A stretch of DNA of 26,172 nt from Pseudomonadota bacterium (lineage in GTDB: Bacteria; Pseudomonadota; Gammaproteobacteria; Burkholderiales; Burkholderiaceae_E): positions 1 through 26,172 of the forward strand of contig JAEWEW010000173.1 in the NCBI GenBank assembly GCA_023389175.1, in the 5' to 3' direction. Positions 15,605 to 22,281 of this stretch are shown in pieces. Made by a program: the position numbers and the translations under genes. Each line of letters starts with the position of its first letter. Position 1 is the stretch's first letter. The notes under the pieces are model-generated. The model saw nothing but the letters and a program-made list of their open reading frames with translations. It was not told the DNA's origin and did no database searches.

Positions 15605-15674
15605 CCGAGAATCGTTCCGTCACCTGCCGGAGCAGCATCTGCCCGAGCATCACCCGCCTTCTCGGAGAGTCGCC

Positions 15675-16337
15675 ATGCCCAAGCTCACGCTCGTCAGCCA
15701 CCATCTCTGCCCCTATGTCCAACGCGCCGTCATCGCCCTGCAGGAGAAAGGCGTGGCGTTCGACCGCGTCTACATCGACCTGTCGAACAAGCCCGCGTGG
15801 TTTCGGCAGTTGTCGCCGCTCGGCAAGGTGCCGTTGCTGAAGATCGACGACGACACGGTCATCTTCGAATCGGCCGTCATCTGCGAGTACCTTGAAGAGA
15901 CGCAGCCCAATCCCCTGCATCCCACCGACCCGCTGCATCGTGCGCGCCACCGCGCCTGGATCGAGTTCGGTTCGGCCATCCTGTCCGATGTCTGGGGATT
16001 CGAGACGGGCAAGGATGCGGCCACTGTCACCGCGAAGGCGGCCGCGCTGAAAGCGAAGTTCGACCGCATCGAGGCGAGCCTTGGTGACGGACCCTACTTC
16101 GCCGGAGAGCGCTTCAGCCTGGTGGATGCCGCCTTCGGGCCGGTGTTCCGGTACTTCGACGTGTTCGATACGATCATCGAGCACGACATCTTCAGCGACA
16201 CGCCCAAGGTGCGCGCCTGGCGTCGGGCGCTCGCGGCGCGCCCAAGCGTCCGCGACGCGGTGCCGGCGGACTATCCGGTGCGCCTTCGCGCGTTCCTGGA
16301 GGCCCATGACGCCTACCTGCATCGGCTCGCCGCCTGA
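15675..16337 (+). CDS. Glutathione S-transferase family protein
   Basis: This 220-residue cytosolic glutathione transferase is of the type with a cysteine active site: CPYVQRA at residues 12-18, with the Cys typical of omega/DHAR-like and bacterial GstB-like members that do thiol transfer or deglutathionylation rather than conjugation. The N-terminal thioredoxin fold continues through PAWFRQLSPLGKVPLLKIDD and the glutathione-binding FESAVICEYLEE (Glu-Ser), followed by an all-helical C-terminal domain with the GPYFAGERFSLVDAAFGP motif. The ATG at 15675 is preceded by GGAGAG with normal spacing; longer readings from 15426 or so run into the lysR gene on the other strand. It is probably controlled by the divergent LysR regulator. 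The physiological substrate is unknown. Confidence 0.92.
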   Translation: MPKLTLVSHHLCPYVQRAVIALQEKGVAFDRVYIDLSNKPAWFRQLSPLGKVPLLKIDDDTVIFESAVICEYLEETQPNPLHPTDPLHRARHRAWIEFGSAILSDVWGFETGKDAATVTAKAAALKAKFDRIEASLGDGPYFAGERFSLVDAAFGPVFRYFDVFDTIIEHDIFSDTPKVRAWRRALAARPSVRDAVPADYPVRLRAFLEAHDAYLHRLAA

Positions 16338-16363
16338 CTGGCGCCCGGGCACCTGGCGCCCGG
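16338..16363 (+). repeat. Short direct repeat CTGGCGCCCGG after the gst gene
   Basis: CTGGCGCCCGG occurs at 16338-16348 and again at 16353-16363, right behind the stop of the transferase. The copies contain GGCGCC and CCCGGG palindromes and could fold, but no T run follows. The remaining bases to 16479 are without a gene. Confidence 0.5.
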
Positions 16364-16479
16364 ACACCGGTTGACAGCCTCGCGCCGACGGAACACGCTG
16401 ATCCTGCCGCGCGGCATCCGGTGGGCGCTGCCCGGCCCGCTCGCCGACATCCGGCCGGGCGGCACCGGAGGAGCGCGCG

Positions 16480-17283
16480 ATGGCCGATACGAACTTCGCG
16501 ATCGCCTGGGAGGGTGGCCGCGCCTACGAGCAGTACGTCGGCCGCTGGAGCCGAAAGGTCGCCCCGCTGTTCCTGGCATGGCTCGGGATGCCTGCCGGCC
16601 GGCGCTGGCTCGACGTCGGCTGCGGCACCGGGGCGCTCTGCGAAGCGATCCTGGACGCCTGCGATCCATCGTCGGTCACCGGGGTCGAGCCGTCGGAAGG
16701 ATTCCTCGCGACCGTCAGGGCGAGGCTCGGTGACCGGGCCACGTTCTACCAGGGCAGCGCAACCGCCATTCCGCTCGCCGATGCATCAATGGACGCGGTT
16801 GTCTGCGGCCTGGTGCTGAACTTCGTATCGGATCCGGCGGCGGCGCTGAAGGAGATGATGCGGGTGTCGAGCGCAGGCGCCACCGTCGCGGCGTACGTCT
16901 GGGACTATGCCGGCCGCATGGAGCTCATGCGCTACTTCTGGGATGCGGCGGTGGCGCTGGACCCGGCTGCGGCGCCGCTGGACGAAGGCTCGCGCTTTCC
17001 GCTTTGCCGCCCGCAAGCGCTCCAGGCGCAGTTCGCGGGTGCGGGCCTACTGGCCGCCGAGGTAACGGCCATCGAGATCGCGACGCACTTTGCCAGCTTC
17101 GACGACTACTGGGAGCCGTTCCTCGGCGGCCAGGGTCCGGCGCCCGGCTACGCGATGTCGCTCGCCGAAGACGCGAGGGCCCGTCTTCGCGATCGCATCC
17201 GGTCGCGCATACCGACGGCAGCTGATGGCGCCATCGACCTGACGGCCCGGGCGTGGGCGGCGCGCGGGACCGTTGCAGCGTAG
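16480..17283 (+). CDS. Class I SAM-dependent methyltransferase
   Basis: This 267-residue methyltransferase has a UbiE/Methyltransf_11-type Rossmann core. Motif I, WLDVGCGTGALCE, is at 43-55, with acidic Glu70 in VTGVEPSEGF binding the ribose of SAM. Further on come GSATAIPLADASMDAVVCG (motif II region) and LNFVSDPAAALKEMMRV. A GGAGGAG site at 16467-16473 precedes ATG 16480 by six bases, supporting the start. The C-terminal part, with FDDYWEPFLGGQGPAPGYA, resembles a subgroup of uncharacterised small-molecule methyltransferases. Neighbours do not reveal its substrate. It has its own gap on both sides, so it may be monocistronic. Confidence 0.9.
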   Translation: MADTNFAIAWEGGRAYEQYVGRWSRKVAPLFLAWLGMPAGRRWLDVGCGTGALCEAILDACDPSSVTGVEPSEGFLATVRARLGDRATFYQGSATAIPLADASMDAVVCGLVLNFVSDPAAALKEMMRVSSAGATVAAYVWDYAGRMELMRYFWDAAVALDPAAAPLDEGSRFPLCRPQALQAQFAGAGLLAAEVTAIEIATHFASFDDYWEPFLGGQGPAPGYAMSLAEDARARLRDRIRSRIPTAADGAIDLTARAWAARGTVAA

Positions 17284-17352
17284 ATCGCGCCGTTCGATCA
17301 TCGGGCGGCAAGGCAGAAGTAAAAGGGATGACGTGACACTCGAGGGGAGACG

Positions 17353-18615
17353 ATGAAGACACTGATCAGGAACGCCCGGCTCGTCGACGGCACCGGGGCA
17401 CCGCCGCGCGACCGATGCGCGCTGTTGATCGAGAACGGGCGGCTGGTGCACGTCGGTCCGCTCGCGCGCGATTCGGAGCCGACCGGCGGCGATGTCAGCA
17501 CGCTGGATGTCGGCGGCCGCACCGTGATGCCCGGCATGGTGGAAGGCCACATCCATCTCTCCTACAACGACGTGAAGGTCATCGCGGACCTGGACCTCAA
17601 CTGCCCGCCCGAGTATTCGACCCTGGTGTCGGCCAAGAACGCAGAGCGTGCACTGCATTGCGGCTACACCGCCGCGCGCTCTGCCGGTTCCGTGCATGCG
17701 GTCGATGTCGCGCTGAAGCGCGCGATCGAGGAGGGTCTGTTTCCGGGCCCGAGGCTCCTCGCCGCCGGCCGCGACATCTGCGCGACCGGCGGCATGGCCG
17801 ACTGGAACCCCTCCTACCTGAAGCTCGGCATGGAAGGCCTCGCGCTGATCGCGGACGGTCCCGACGCGGTGCGGGCCGCGGTGCGACGGGTGGTCAAGGA
17901 CGGCGCCGATGTGGTCAAGTGCTACATCGGCGGCGACGCCCTGCTGCCGCACACGCCGATCAGCGACTGCACCTACACCCAGGCCGAGGTGGATGCGCTA
18001 GTGGACGAGGCGCACATGCGCAACCGGCTGGTCGCGGCCCATGTGCGCGGCGAGCGGTCCAGCGAGGTCGCCGCCCGAGCCGGCGTCGATTCCATCGAGC
18101 ATGCCACCTACGCCAGCCAGGAGACGTTGAAGCGCATCCGGGACCAGGACCTCACCCTGGTTCCTGGACTGCGTTATCTCTACTCCATCATCGAGAACGG
18201 TCCGCGCTTCGGCATCACCGAGGAGATCATCGCCGGGAGTGGATTGCGGGAGGAGATCGACCAGGCCTCCGACACTTACCGCCGCGCCCGCGAGCTCGGC
18301 ATCCGCATGTGCCCCGGCGGCGACTTCGGCTTCGCCTGGAATCCGCACGGCGAGTACGCGAAGGACATCGAGGTGTTCGTCGAGGTCATCGGCTTCTCGC
18401 CGCTCGAAGCGATCACCTGTGCAACCCGCAACGGCGCCGAGCTGATGCGCATGGCGGACCGGATCGGGACCCTGGAGGTCGGCAAGTACGCTGACCTGTT
18501 GGTGCTGGAGGCCGATCCACTGGCGGACATCCGGGTTCTGCAGCATCGGGAGCGGATATCGGTGATGAAGGCGGGGGAGTTCGTGACGCGGCGGTTCGGG
18601 GCGCCGTCGCTATAG
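17353..18615 (+). CDS. Metal-dependent amidohydrolase family protein
   Basis: This 420-residue member of the amidohydrolase superfamily belongs to the imidazolonepropionase/prolidase-like branch. The beta-sandwich N-terminus (LIRNARLVDGTGAPP) leads into GMVEGHIHLS with metal ligands His66 and His68. The likely carboxylated Lys189 is in VVKCYIGG, His230 in AAHVRG, His250 in SIEHATY and Asp324 in CPGGDFGF. The C-terminal GTLEVGKYADLLVLEADPL is the usual closing sandwich. Two divalent metals are expected. A GAGGGGAG site lies just before ATG 17353. Relatives hydrolyse dipeptides, carbamates or lactam-like compounds, so the substrate cannot be named. No signal peptide is visible. Confidence 0.92.
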   Translation: MKTLIRNARLVDGTGAPPRDRCALLIENGRLVHVGPLARDSEPTGGDVSTLDVGGRTVMPGMVEGHIHLSYNDVKVIADLDLNCPPEYSTLVSAKNAERALHCGYTAARSAGSVHAVDVALKRAIEEGLFPGPRLLAAGRDICATGGMADWNPSYLKLGMEGLALIADGPDAVRAAVRRVVKDGADVVKCYIGGDALLPHTPISDCTYTQAEVDALVDEAHMRNRLVAAHVRGERSSEVAARAGVDSIEHATYASQETLKRIRDQDLTLVPGLRYLYSIIENGPRFGITEEIIAGSGLREEIDQASDTYRRARELGIRMCPGGDFGFAWNPHGEYAKDIEVFVEVIGFSPLEAITCATRNGAELMRMADRIGTLEVGKYADLLVLEADPLADIRVLQHRERISVMKAGEFVTRRFGAPSL

Positions 18616-18686
18616 CCAGCGTTGACGGCCTCGGAGGTTCGCTGTATCACCGACCAAGGTGGCGCATGAATGCCTCTGAACCCGAC

Positions 18687-19052
18687 TCACTCGCCTCTCG
18701 GCCGTCCCTCATCCGCCGCGGCCGGATCATGGAGCACCGTGCCGGTCCCGACGCCGACGCCCACCCGGGCATTGCTGCGGCCGATCGGCGTGCTGACGCC
18801 GGTCCCGACGCCGCCGGTGACCCGGCCGCCCTGATCCACGCCGACGCCGACACCGACCGGGCCCACGCCCGTGCCGACACCGAGATTCACGCCGCCGCTG
18901 CCGACGCCGACGCCGAGCGACACCCCGGGGACGACCGGCACGCCGACGCCCACACCCGCGCCAACCGACGCGCATGCGGACAGGCAGGCGAAAGCCCCAA
19001 AGACCAGGAGCAGGCGAATCGGGAAGGAGGTACGCATGGAGGACTGGATCAT
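18687..19052 (-). CDS. Gly/Val-rich putative lipoprotein
   Basis: This protein of about 121 residues has an N-terminal signal peptide (hydrophobic FPIRLLLVFGAFA) ending in the lipobox LSAC, with Cys27 as the likely lipidated residue. The mature part is almost only Gly, Val, Ser and Thr in a near-dipeptide pattern (GVGVGVPVVPG, SLGVGVGSGG, GPVGVGVGVDQ). Short proteins of this make-up are common in proteobacteria and have no assigned role. The start could be ATG 19052 or ATG 19037 (residue 6); a TAGACT -10-like box just upstream would slightly favour the shorter form. The opposite strand is also open (18666-19385) because of the simple composition, but only this strand shows an export signal. 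Confidence 0.6.
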   Translation of the reverse strand: MIQSSMRTSFPIRLLLVFGAFACLSACASVGAGVGVGVPVVPGVSLGVGVGSGGVNLGVGTGVGPVGVGVGVDQGGRVTGGVGTGVSTPIGRSNARVGVGVGTGTVLHDPAAADEGRPRGE

Positions 19053-19177
19053 GTATCCCAGTCTAGACGATGCGGACCGGCCGCCTCGTCCTTGCCCATG
19101 CGTCGGCTTGGGGCCTTCGACGGCACGCGCAGGCTGCGACGCCGCACGGCGTGCAGCCTGCTCGAGGCAGACCCGGA
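19053..19177. other. Gap between the two small exported proteins
   Basis: No gene is seen in these 125 bases. On the - strand TAGACT at about 19062-19067 could be a -10 box for the lipoprotein gene but lacks a matching -35. Confidence 0.3.
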
Positions 19178-19540
19178 TCAGGAGATGAGATTCGGCGGCG
19201 TGCCCTCGTCCTGCCGGTGGAAGGCGATCAGGTTCGGCGGCGTGCCCTCGTCCTGCCGGTGGAACGCGATCAGGTTCTGGGGCGTGCCTTCATCCTGCCG
19301 GTGCTCGGCGATCAGGTTGGGCGGCGTACCCTCGTCTTCGCGATGGAACGCGATGAGGTTCGGCGGCGTTCCTTCGTCGGGCTGATGGCCCGCGAGCAGG
19401 TTGGGGGGCATGCCCTCGTCCTGCACTTGCGCGGAGCGCTTGGAGAAGGCCGACCCTTCGTCCGGAGCGTTGGCAGCCGTCGCCGCGATGGCGCCGGTTG
19501 CGACGAGAGCGGCCACGATGAGCGAGTGTGCTGCTTTCAT
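19178..19540 (-). CDS. Secreted protein of tandem 14-residue DEGTPPNLIAFHRQ repeats
   Basis: This 120-residue protein starts with a Sec signal peptide (KAAHSLIVAALVATGAIAA) with an AxA-type cleavage site near residue 25 (ATAANA|PDEG). After a 15-residue spacer it consists of six tandem repeats beginning at Asp41, 55, 69, 83, 97 and 111, each 14 residues of the form DEGTPPNLIAFHRQ; the last ends at NLIS. The first copy is the most divergent (DEGMPPNLLAGHQP). An AAGGAG site seven bases before ATG 19540 supports the start. I do not recognise a family. Each repeat carries acidic residues and mostly a His, so metal or surface binding is possible, as is processing into short peptides; both are speculation. 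It lies divergent to the two-component genes. Confidence 0.7.
   Translation of the reverse strand: MKAAHSLIVAALVATGAIAATAANAPDEGSAFSKRSAQVQDEGMPPNLLAGHQPDEGTPPNLIAFHREDEGTPPNLIAEHRQDEGTPQNLIAFHRQDEGTPPNLIAFHRQDEGTPPNLIS
19181..19420 (-). repeat. 42-bp tandem repeat array (5 full copies plus a partial) inside the secreted repeat protein gene
   Basis: The period is exactly 42 bases and in frame. The two copies nearest the gene's 3' end are nearly identical, while others differ mainly at synonymous positions (for example GTGCCCTCGTC, GTGCCTTCATC, GTACCCTCGTC and GTTCCTTCGTC on the + strand), which suggests the peptide is held by selection. The absence of unique spacers excludes a CRISPR array. 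Confidence 0.9.
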
Positions 19541-19695
19541 TTCGAACTCCTTGCAGACATGCCACGGATCGGTTGCCGTCGGATGACGGCTCTTGCCTGC
19601 CGTGTGCGGCCAGTATTCGGCGGCGCACCGCCGCGCGCCATTGACCCGAGGTCCAGCAGAAGTTGAGTCCCTGGGTCTTGCCGGTTGTGCGACGG

Positions 19696-19711
19696 GCTAA
19701 ACCGGTTTAGC
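19696..19711. promoter_or_regulatory. Perfect 16-bp palindrome, candidate operator
   Basis: GCTAAACCGGTTTAGC is an exact palindrome with AT-rich arms in a GC-rich setting. Its centre is about 50 bases upstream of the TATAAT box of the response-regulator gene, a position typical of activators or of a shared operator for the divergent pair. No second copy was noticed in the window. Confidence 0.55.
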
Positions 19712-19730
19712 GGTTCGAGACCTCGGATGA

Positions 19731-19759
19731 GTTACGCGGATGCCGCGCGCTCCTATAAT
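19731..19759 (+). promoter_or_regulatory. Candidate sigma-70 promoter of the two-component operon
   Basis: A consensus -10 box TATAAT is at 19754-19759. Seventeen bases upstream GTTACG (19731-19736) is a weak -35 box with three matches, so activation by a bound regulator would be expected. The transcript would start near 19766, giving a leader of about 58 bases before ATG 19824. Confidence 0.5.
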
Positions 19760-19823
19760 CCGCTCGACGACCGTCCTCTCGACGCCTTTGCTGTTCGGCG
19801 CCTGCTCGATTTCGGGGGGCTCG

Positions 19824-20474
19824 ATGCATATCCTGATCGTCGACGACCATCCGCTGTTCCGCGAAGGGATGAAGATCCTGCTGTCGTCGCTGGATCCCGC
19901 GGTGCTGATGTCGGAGGCCGGGACGGTCGCGGAAGCCGTCGCCCGGGCCGCGAACGAATCGCCCGACCTCGTCCTGCTCGACATGAACCTGCCCGGCGTG
20001 AGCCGGCTGGACGCGCTGCGCCAGGTCAAGGCGGCCTACGAGTCGGCGGCGGTGGTGGTGGTATCGGGCGACGAGGATCCGTTGTTCGTCCGCGCATGCA
20101 TCGATGCCGGCGCCGCAGGCTACATCCCGAAGACGACCGATTCGGCCCTGACCATCCAGGCGCTGCGCCTGGTGCTGGCCCATGGCGTGTACCTGCCGCG
20201 ATCGGCACTGGCCCGCCCCGGCATGGCGCGACAGCCCGGGAGCGCCACGGCCTGGCATGACCTGCCGCAGCTGAGCGATCGCCAGATGGCCGTGCTTGAG
20301 CGAATGCTCCAGGGCAAGCCAAACAAGATCATCGCCCGGGACCTCAACATCGCGGTCGGCACGGTCAAGGCCCATCTGTGGGCGGTCTACCAGGCGCTGG
20401 GGGTCACCTCGCGCTCGCAGGCGATGTATCGGGTGCACGAGCTCGGGCTCTTCGACGGCGGACGATCCGGCTGA
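19824..20474 (+). CDS. LuxR/NarL-family response regulator
   Basis: This 216-residue two-component regulator has a receiver domain (1-120) with the acidic pair Asp7-Asp8 (ILIVDDHPLFREG), phosphoacceptor Asp53 in LVLLDMNLPG and Lys103 in YIPKTTD. The C-terminal LuxR-type helix-turn-helix at 148-205 reads LSDRQMAVLERMLQGKPNK, then DLNIAVGTVKAHLWAVYQAL. I chose ATG 19824 because the receiver begins there; the frame is open back to 19740 but that stretch covers the promoter. The next gene is a hybrid histidine kinase 19 bases downstream, its probable partner. Genes it controls are not known; the divergent repeat protein and the pair itself are candidates given the palindrome between them. Confidence 0.93.
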   Translation: MHILIVDDHPLFREGMKILLSSLDPAVLMSEAGTVAEAVARAANESPDLVLLDMNLPGVSRLDALRQVKAAYESAAVVVVSGDEDPLFVRACIDAGAAGYIPKTTDSALTIQALRLVLAHGVYLPRSALARPGMARQPGSATAWHDLPQLSDRQMAVLERMLQGKPNKIIARDLNIAVGTVKAHLWAVYQALGVTSRSQAMYRVHELGLFDGGRSG

Positions 20475-20493
20475 AGGCCGGAAGGAAGCGACG

Positions 20494-22281
20494 ATGAAGC
20501 CCGACGCGACCACCGTTCCCGCCCAGCTTGCCCCCGGGCTCGCCGACGAGTTGCTGGCGCTGTTCGCCCGGCAGGGACGCCGGGTGCCGATCCCCGTGTT
20601 CCTCTGCGCGTTGCTGCTCGCCGCGGTCGCGTCGAGCCAGCTGGGCGGGTGGCTGCCGTGGGCCTGGGTTGCCGCGGTGGCCGGCGTGCTGGCGGTGCGC
20701 TGGAAGGTCCTGCGCGCACTGCCTTCCGCGCACTACAGCGCGCGCCACAAGCTGCGCATCGCGGCGGCGCTGAGCGGCATCAACGGGCTGGTCCATGCCA
20801 CGTCGATCGGCTTCGCGATGCACCTGGATGCGCCGGGGCGCGCGATCCTGACGATCGTGCTGCTCGGCCTGTGCGCGGGAGCCGTCGCCACGACCGGCGG
20901 CTACCGGCCGGCCTTCCTGGCCTTCTCCGGCACGACCCTGCTGCCGTTGAGCGCCATGTGGGCCGCCGGAACCGGCGACCGGATGCAGTGGATGGACGTC
21001 TTCACCGCTATGCTGATCCTGGTCTACGGGCTGGTGCTGCTCGGCCTGGCGCGGGAGGCGTTCCAGCTCTTCGAGCGATCGTTCGAGATCCGGCAGGAGC
21101 AGGTGGAGATGAACCGCCAGCTGCGCGACGCGCTCCGGGAAGCGGAAGCGGCGAACCGGGCCAAGACCCGCTTCCTCGCCTCCGCGAGCCATGACCTGCG
21201 CCAGCCGATGCACACGCTGTCGCTCTTCAGCGCCGCGCTGACGATGCGGCCGCTGGACGCGGCCTCGCAGGAGATCGCGCGCCACATCGACACCGCGCTG
21301 CAGGCGCTGGGCGCGCAGCTCGACGCGCTGCTGGACGTGTCCAAGCTCGACGCGGGCGTGGTGCCGGTGCGGCCGGCGAGCTTCCCGCTGCGTGACTTCC
21401 TGGAACGCCATCGCGAGGAATACCTGCCGCTGGCGCGGGGCAAAGGCCTGGCACTGACCTTGGAGTGTCCCGCCGAGGCGGTCTGTGAAACGGACGAAGC
21501 GCTGCTGGGCCGGATCCTGCGGAACCTCCTGGAGAACGCCATCAAGTACACCGCGGCGGGCGAGATCCGCATGCGTGTCCGTCGGGAAGACCGGAGCTGG
21601 CTGGTGTCGGTGCAGGACACCGGCGTCGGGATCCCGCAGGCCGAGCAGCAACGCGTGTTCGAGGAGTTCTACCAGCTCGGCAACCCCGAGCGCGACCGGA
21701 CACGCGGCCTCGGCCTGGGCCTGTCCATCGTGCGCCGGCTGGCCCGGCTGCTCGACGTGGGCATCTCGATGGAGTCGACTCCTGGCGTCGGCACCACCTT
21801 CACGCTGACGGTGCCGCAAGGCCGGGCGACGACGCCATCGGATGCCTCGGAAGGGCATGCGCCGGCAAGCGATCGACTCGAGGGAATCAGAATCCTGGTG
21901 CTCGACGACGAGGAGGCGGTGCGACTCGGGATGCGGGCGCTCCTGCAGGCGCTCGGCTGCAGCGTGGATCTTGCGGGAACGGTCGCCGAGGCGATCGCGC
22001 ACTGCGAAGCCGCGTCTCCGGACCTGGCCCTGGTCGATCTCCGGCTTCGGGGCGAGGAGGACGGCATCGCTGCCGTCGCGCAGCTGCGCCGCCTGCGGCC
22101 CGGGCTGCCGGCAATCTTCGTGAGCGGCGACACCGCGCCGGAGCGGCTGAAGCAGGCGCATGCCGCCGGCATCCCGCTGCTCCACAAACCCGTAACCGCG
22201 GACACGCTTCGCCGCGCCATCGTGGCTCAGACGAAAGAGGGGGACTGCCATGAGACCGGACCCCGCCGAGCCACCGCGTGA
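20494..22281 (+). CDS. Hybrid sensor histidine kinase with C-terminal receiver domain
   Basis: This 595-residue membrane kinase has six likely transmembrane helices in the first 190 residues (for example PVFLCALLLAAVASSQL and AILTIVLLGLCAGAVA) and no large periplasmic loop, so it probably senses a membrane or intramembrane cue. A linker helix (EIRQEQVEMNRQLRDALREA) leads to the HisKA domain with phospho-acceptor His233 in SASHDLRQPMH. The catalytic domain has the N box RNLLENAIKY (343-352), DTGVGI (375-380) and GLGLGL (405-410). A receiver follows from about 465, with Asp471-Asp472 and phosphoacceptor Asp515 in LALVDLRLRG. The ATG at 20494 has a GAAGGAAG ribosome-binding site; the longer reading from 20296 overlaps the regulator gene. 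Its 3' end overlaps the next gene by 32 bases. Confidence 0.93.
   Translation: MKPDATTVPAQLAPGLADELLALFARQGRRVPIPVFLCALLLAAVASSQLGGWLPWAWVAAVAGVLAVRWKVLRALPSAHYSARHKLRIAAALSGINGLVHATSIGFAMHLDAPGRAILTIVLLGLCAGAVATTGGYRPAFLAFSGTTLLPLSAMWAAGTGDRMQWMDVFTAMLILVYGLVLLGLAREAFQLFERSFEIRQEQVEMNRQLRDALREAEAANRAKTRFLASASHDLRQPMHTLSLFSAALTMRPLDAASQEIARHIDTALQALGAQLDALLDVSKLDAGVVPVRPASFPLRDFLERHREEYLPLARGKGLALTLECPAEAVCETDEALLGRILRNLLENAIKYTAAGEIRMRVRREDRSWLVSVQDTGVGIPQAEQQRVFEEFYQLGNPERDRTRGLGLGLSIVRRLARLLDVGISMESTPGVGTTFTLTVPQGRATTPSDASEGHAPASDRLEGIRILVLDDEEAVRLGMRALLQALGCSVDLAGTVAEAIAHCEAASPDLALVDLRLRGEEDGIAAVAQLRRLRPGLPAIFVSGDTAPERLKQAHAAGIPLLHKPVTADTLRRAIVAQTKEGDCHETGPRRATA

Larger units (their letters stand above)
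19541..19823. other. Divergent intergenic region between the repeat-protein gene and the response regulator
   Basis: This 283-base control region carries the ribosome-binding site of the repeat protein (- strand), a GGCGG/CCGCC inverted repeat near 19618-19634, the 16-bp palindrome at 19696-19711 and the TATAAT at 19754-19759. No credible gene lies in it. Confidence 0.6.

Noticed and set aside
15561..15674. Wide inverted repeat CGATTC (15572-15577) / GAATCG (15609-15614) as LysR operator
   Set aside because: The arms are over 30 bases apart and lack the T-N11-A geometry.
16371..16399. Consensus -35 TTGACA upstream of the methyltransferase gene
   Set aside because: At the right spacing only CACGCT is found, so no -10 box supports a promoter.
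19181..19420. CRISPR-like repeat array
   Set aside because: The 42-bp units are contiguous, in frame and have no spacers; they encode a peptide repeat.
19740..19823. N-terminal extension of the response regulator from an earlier ATG
   Set aside because: It would cover the TATAAT box, and the receiver domain starts exactly at ATG 19824.
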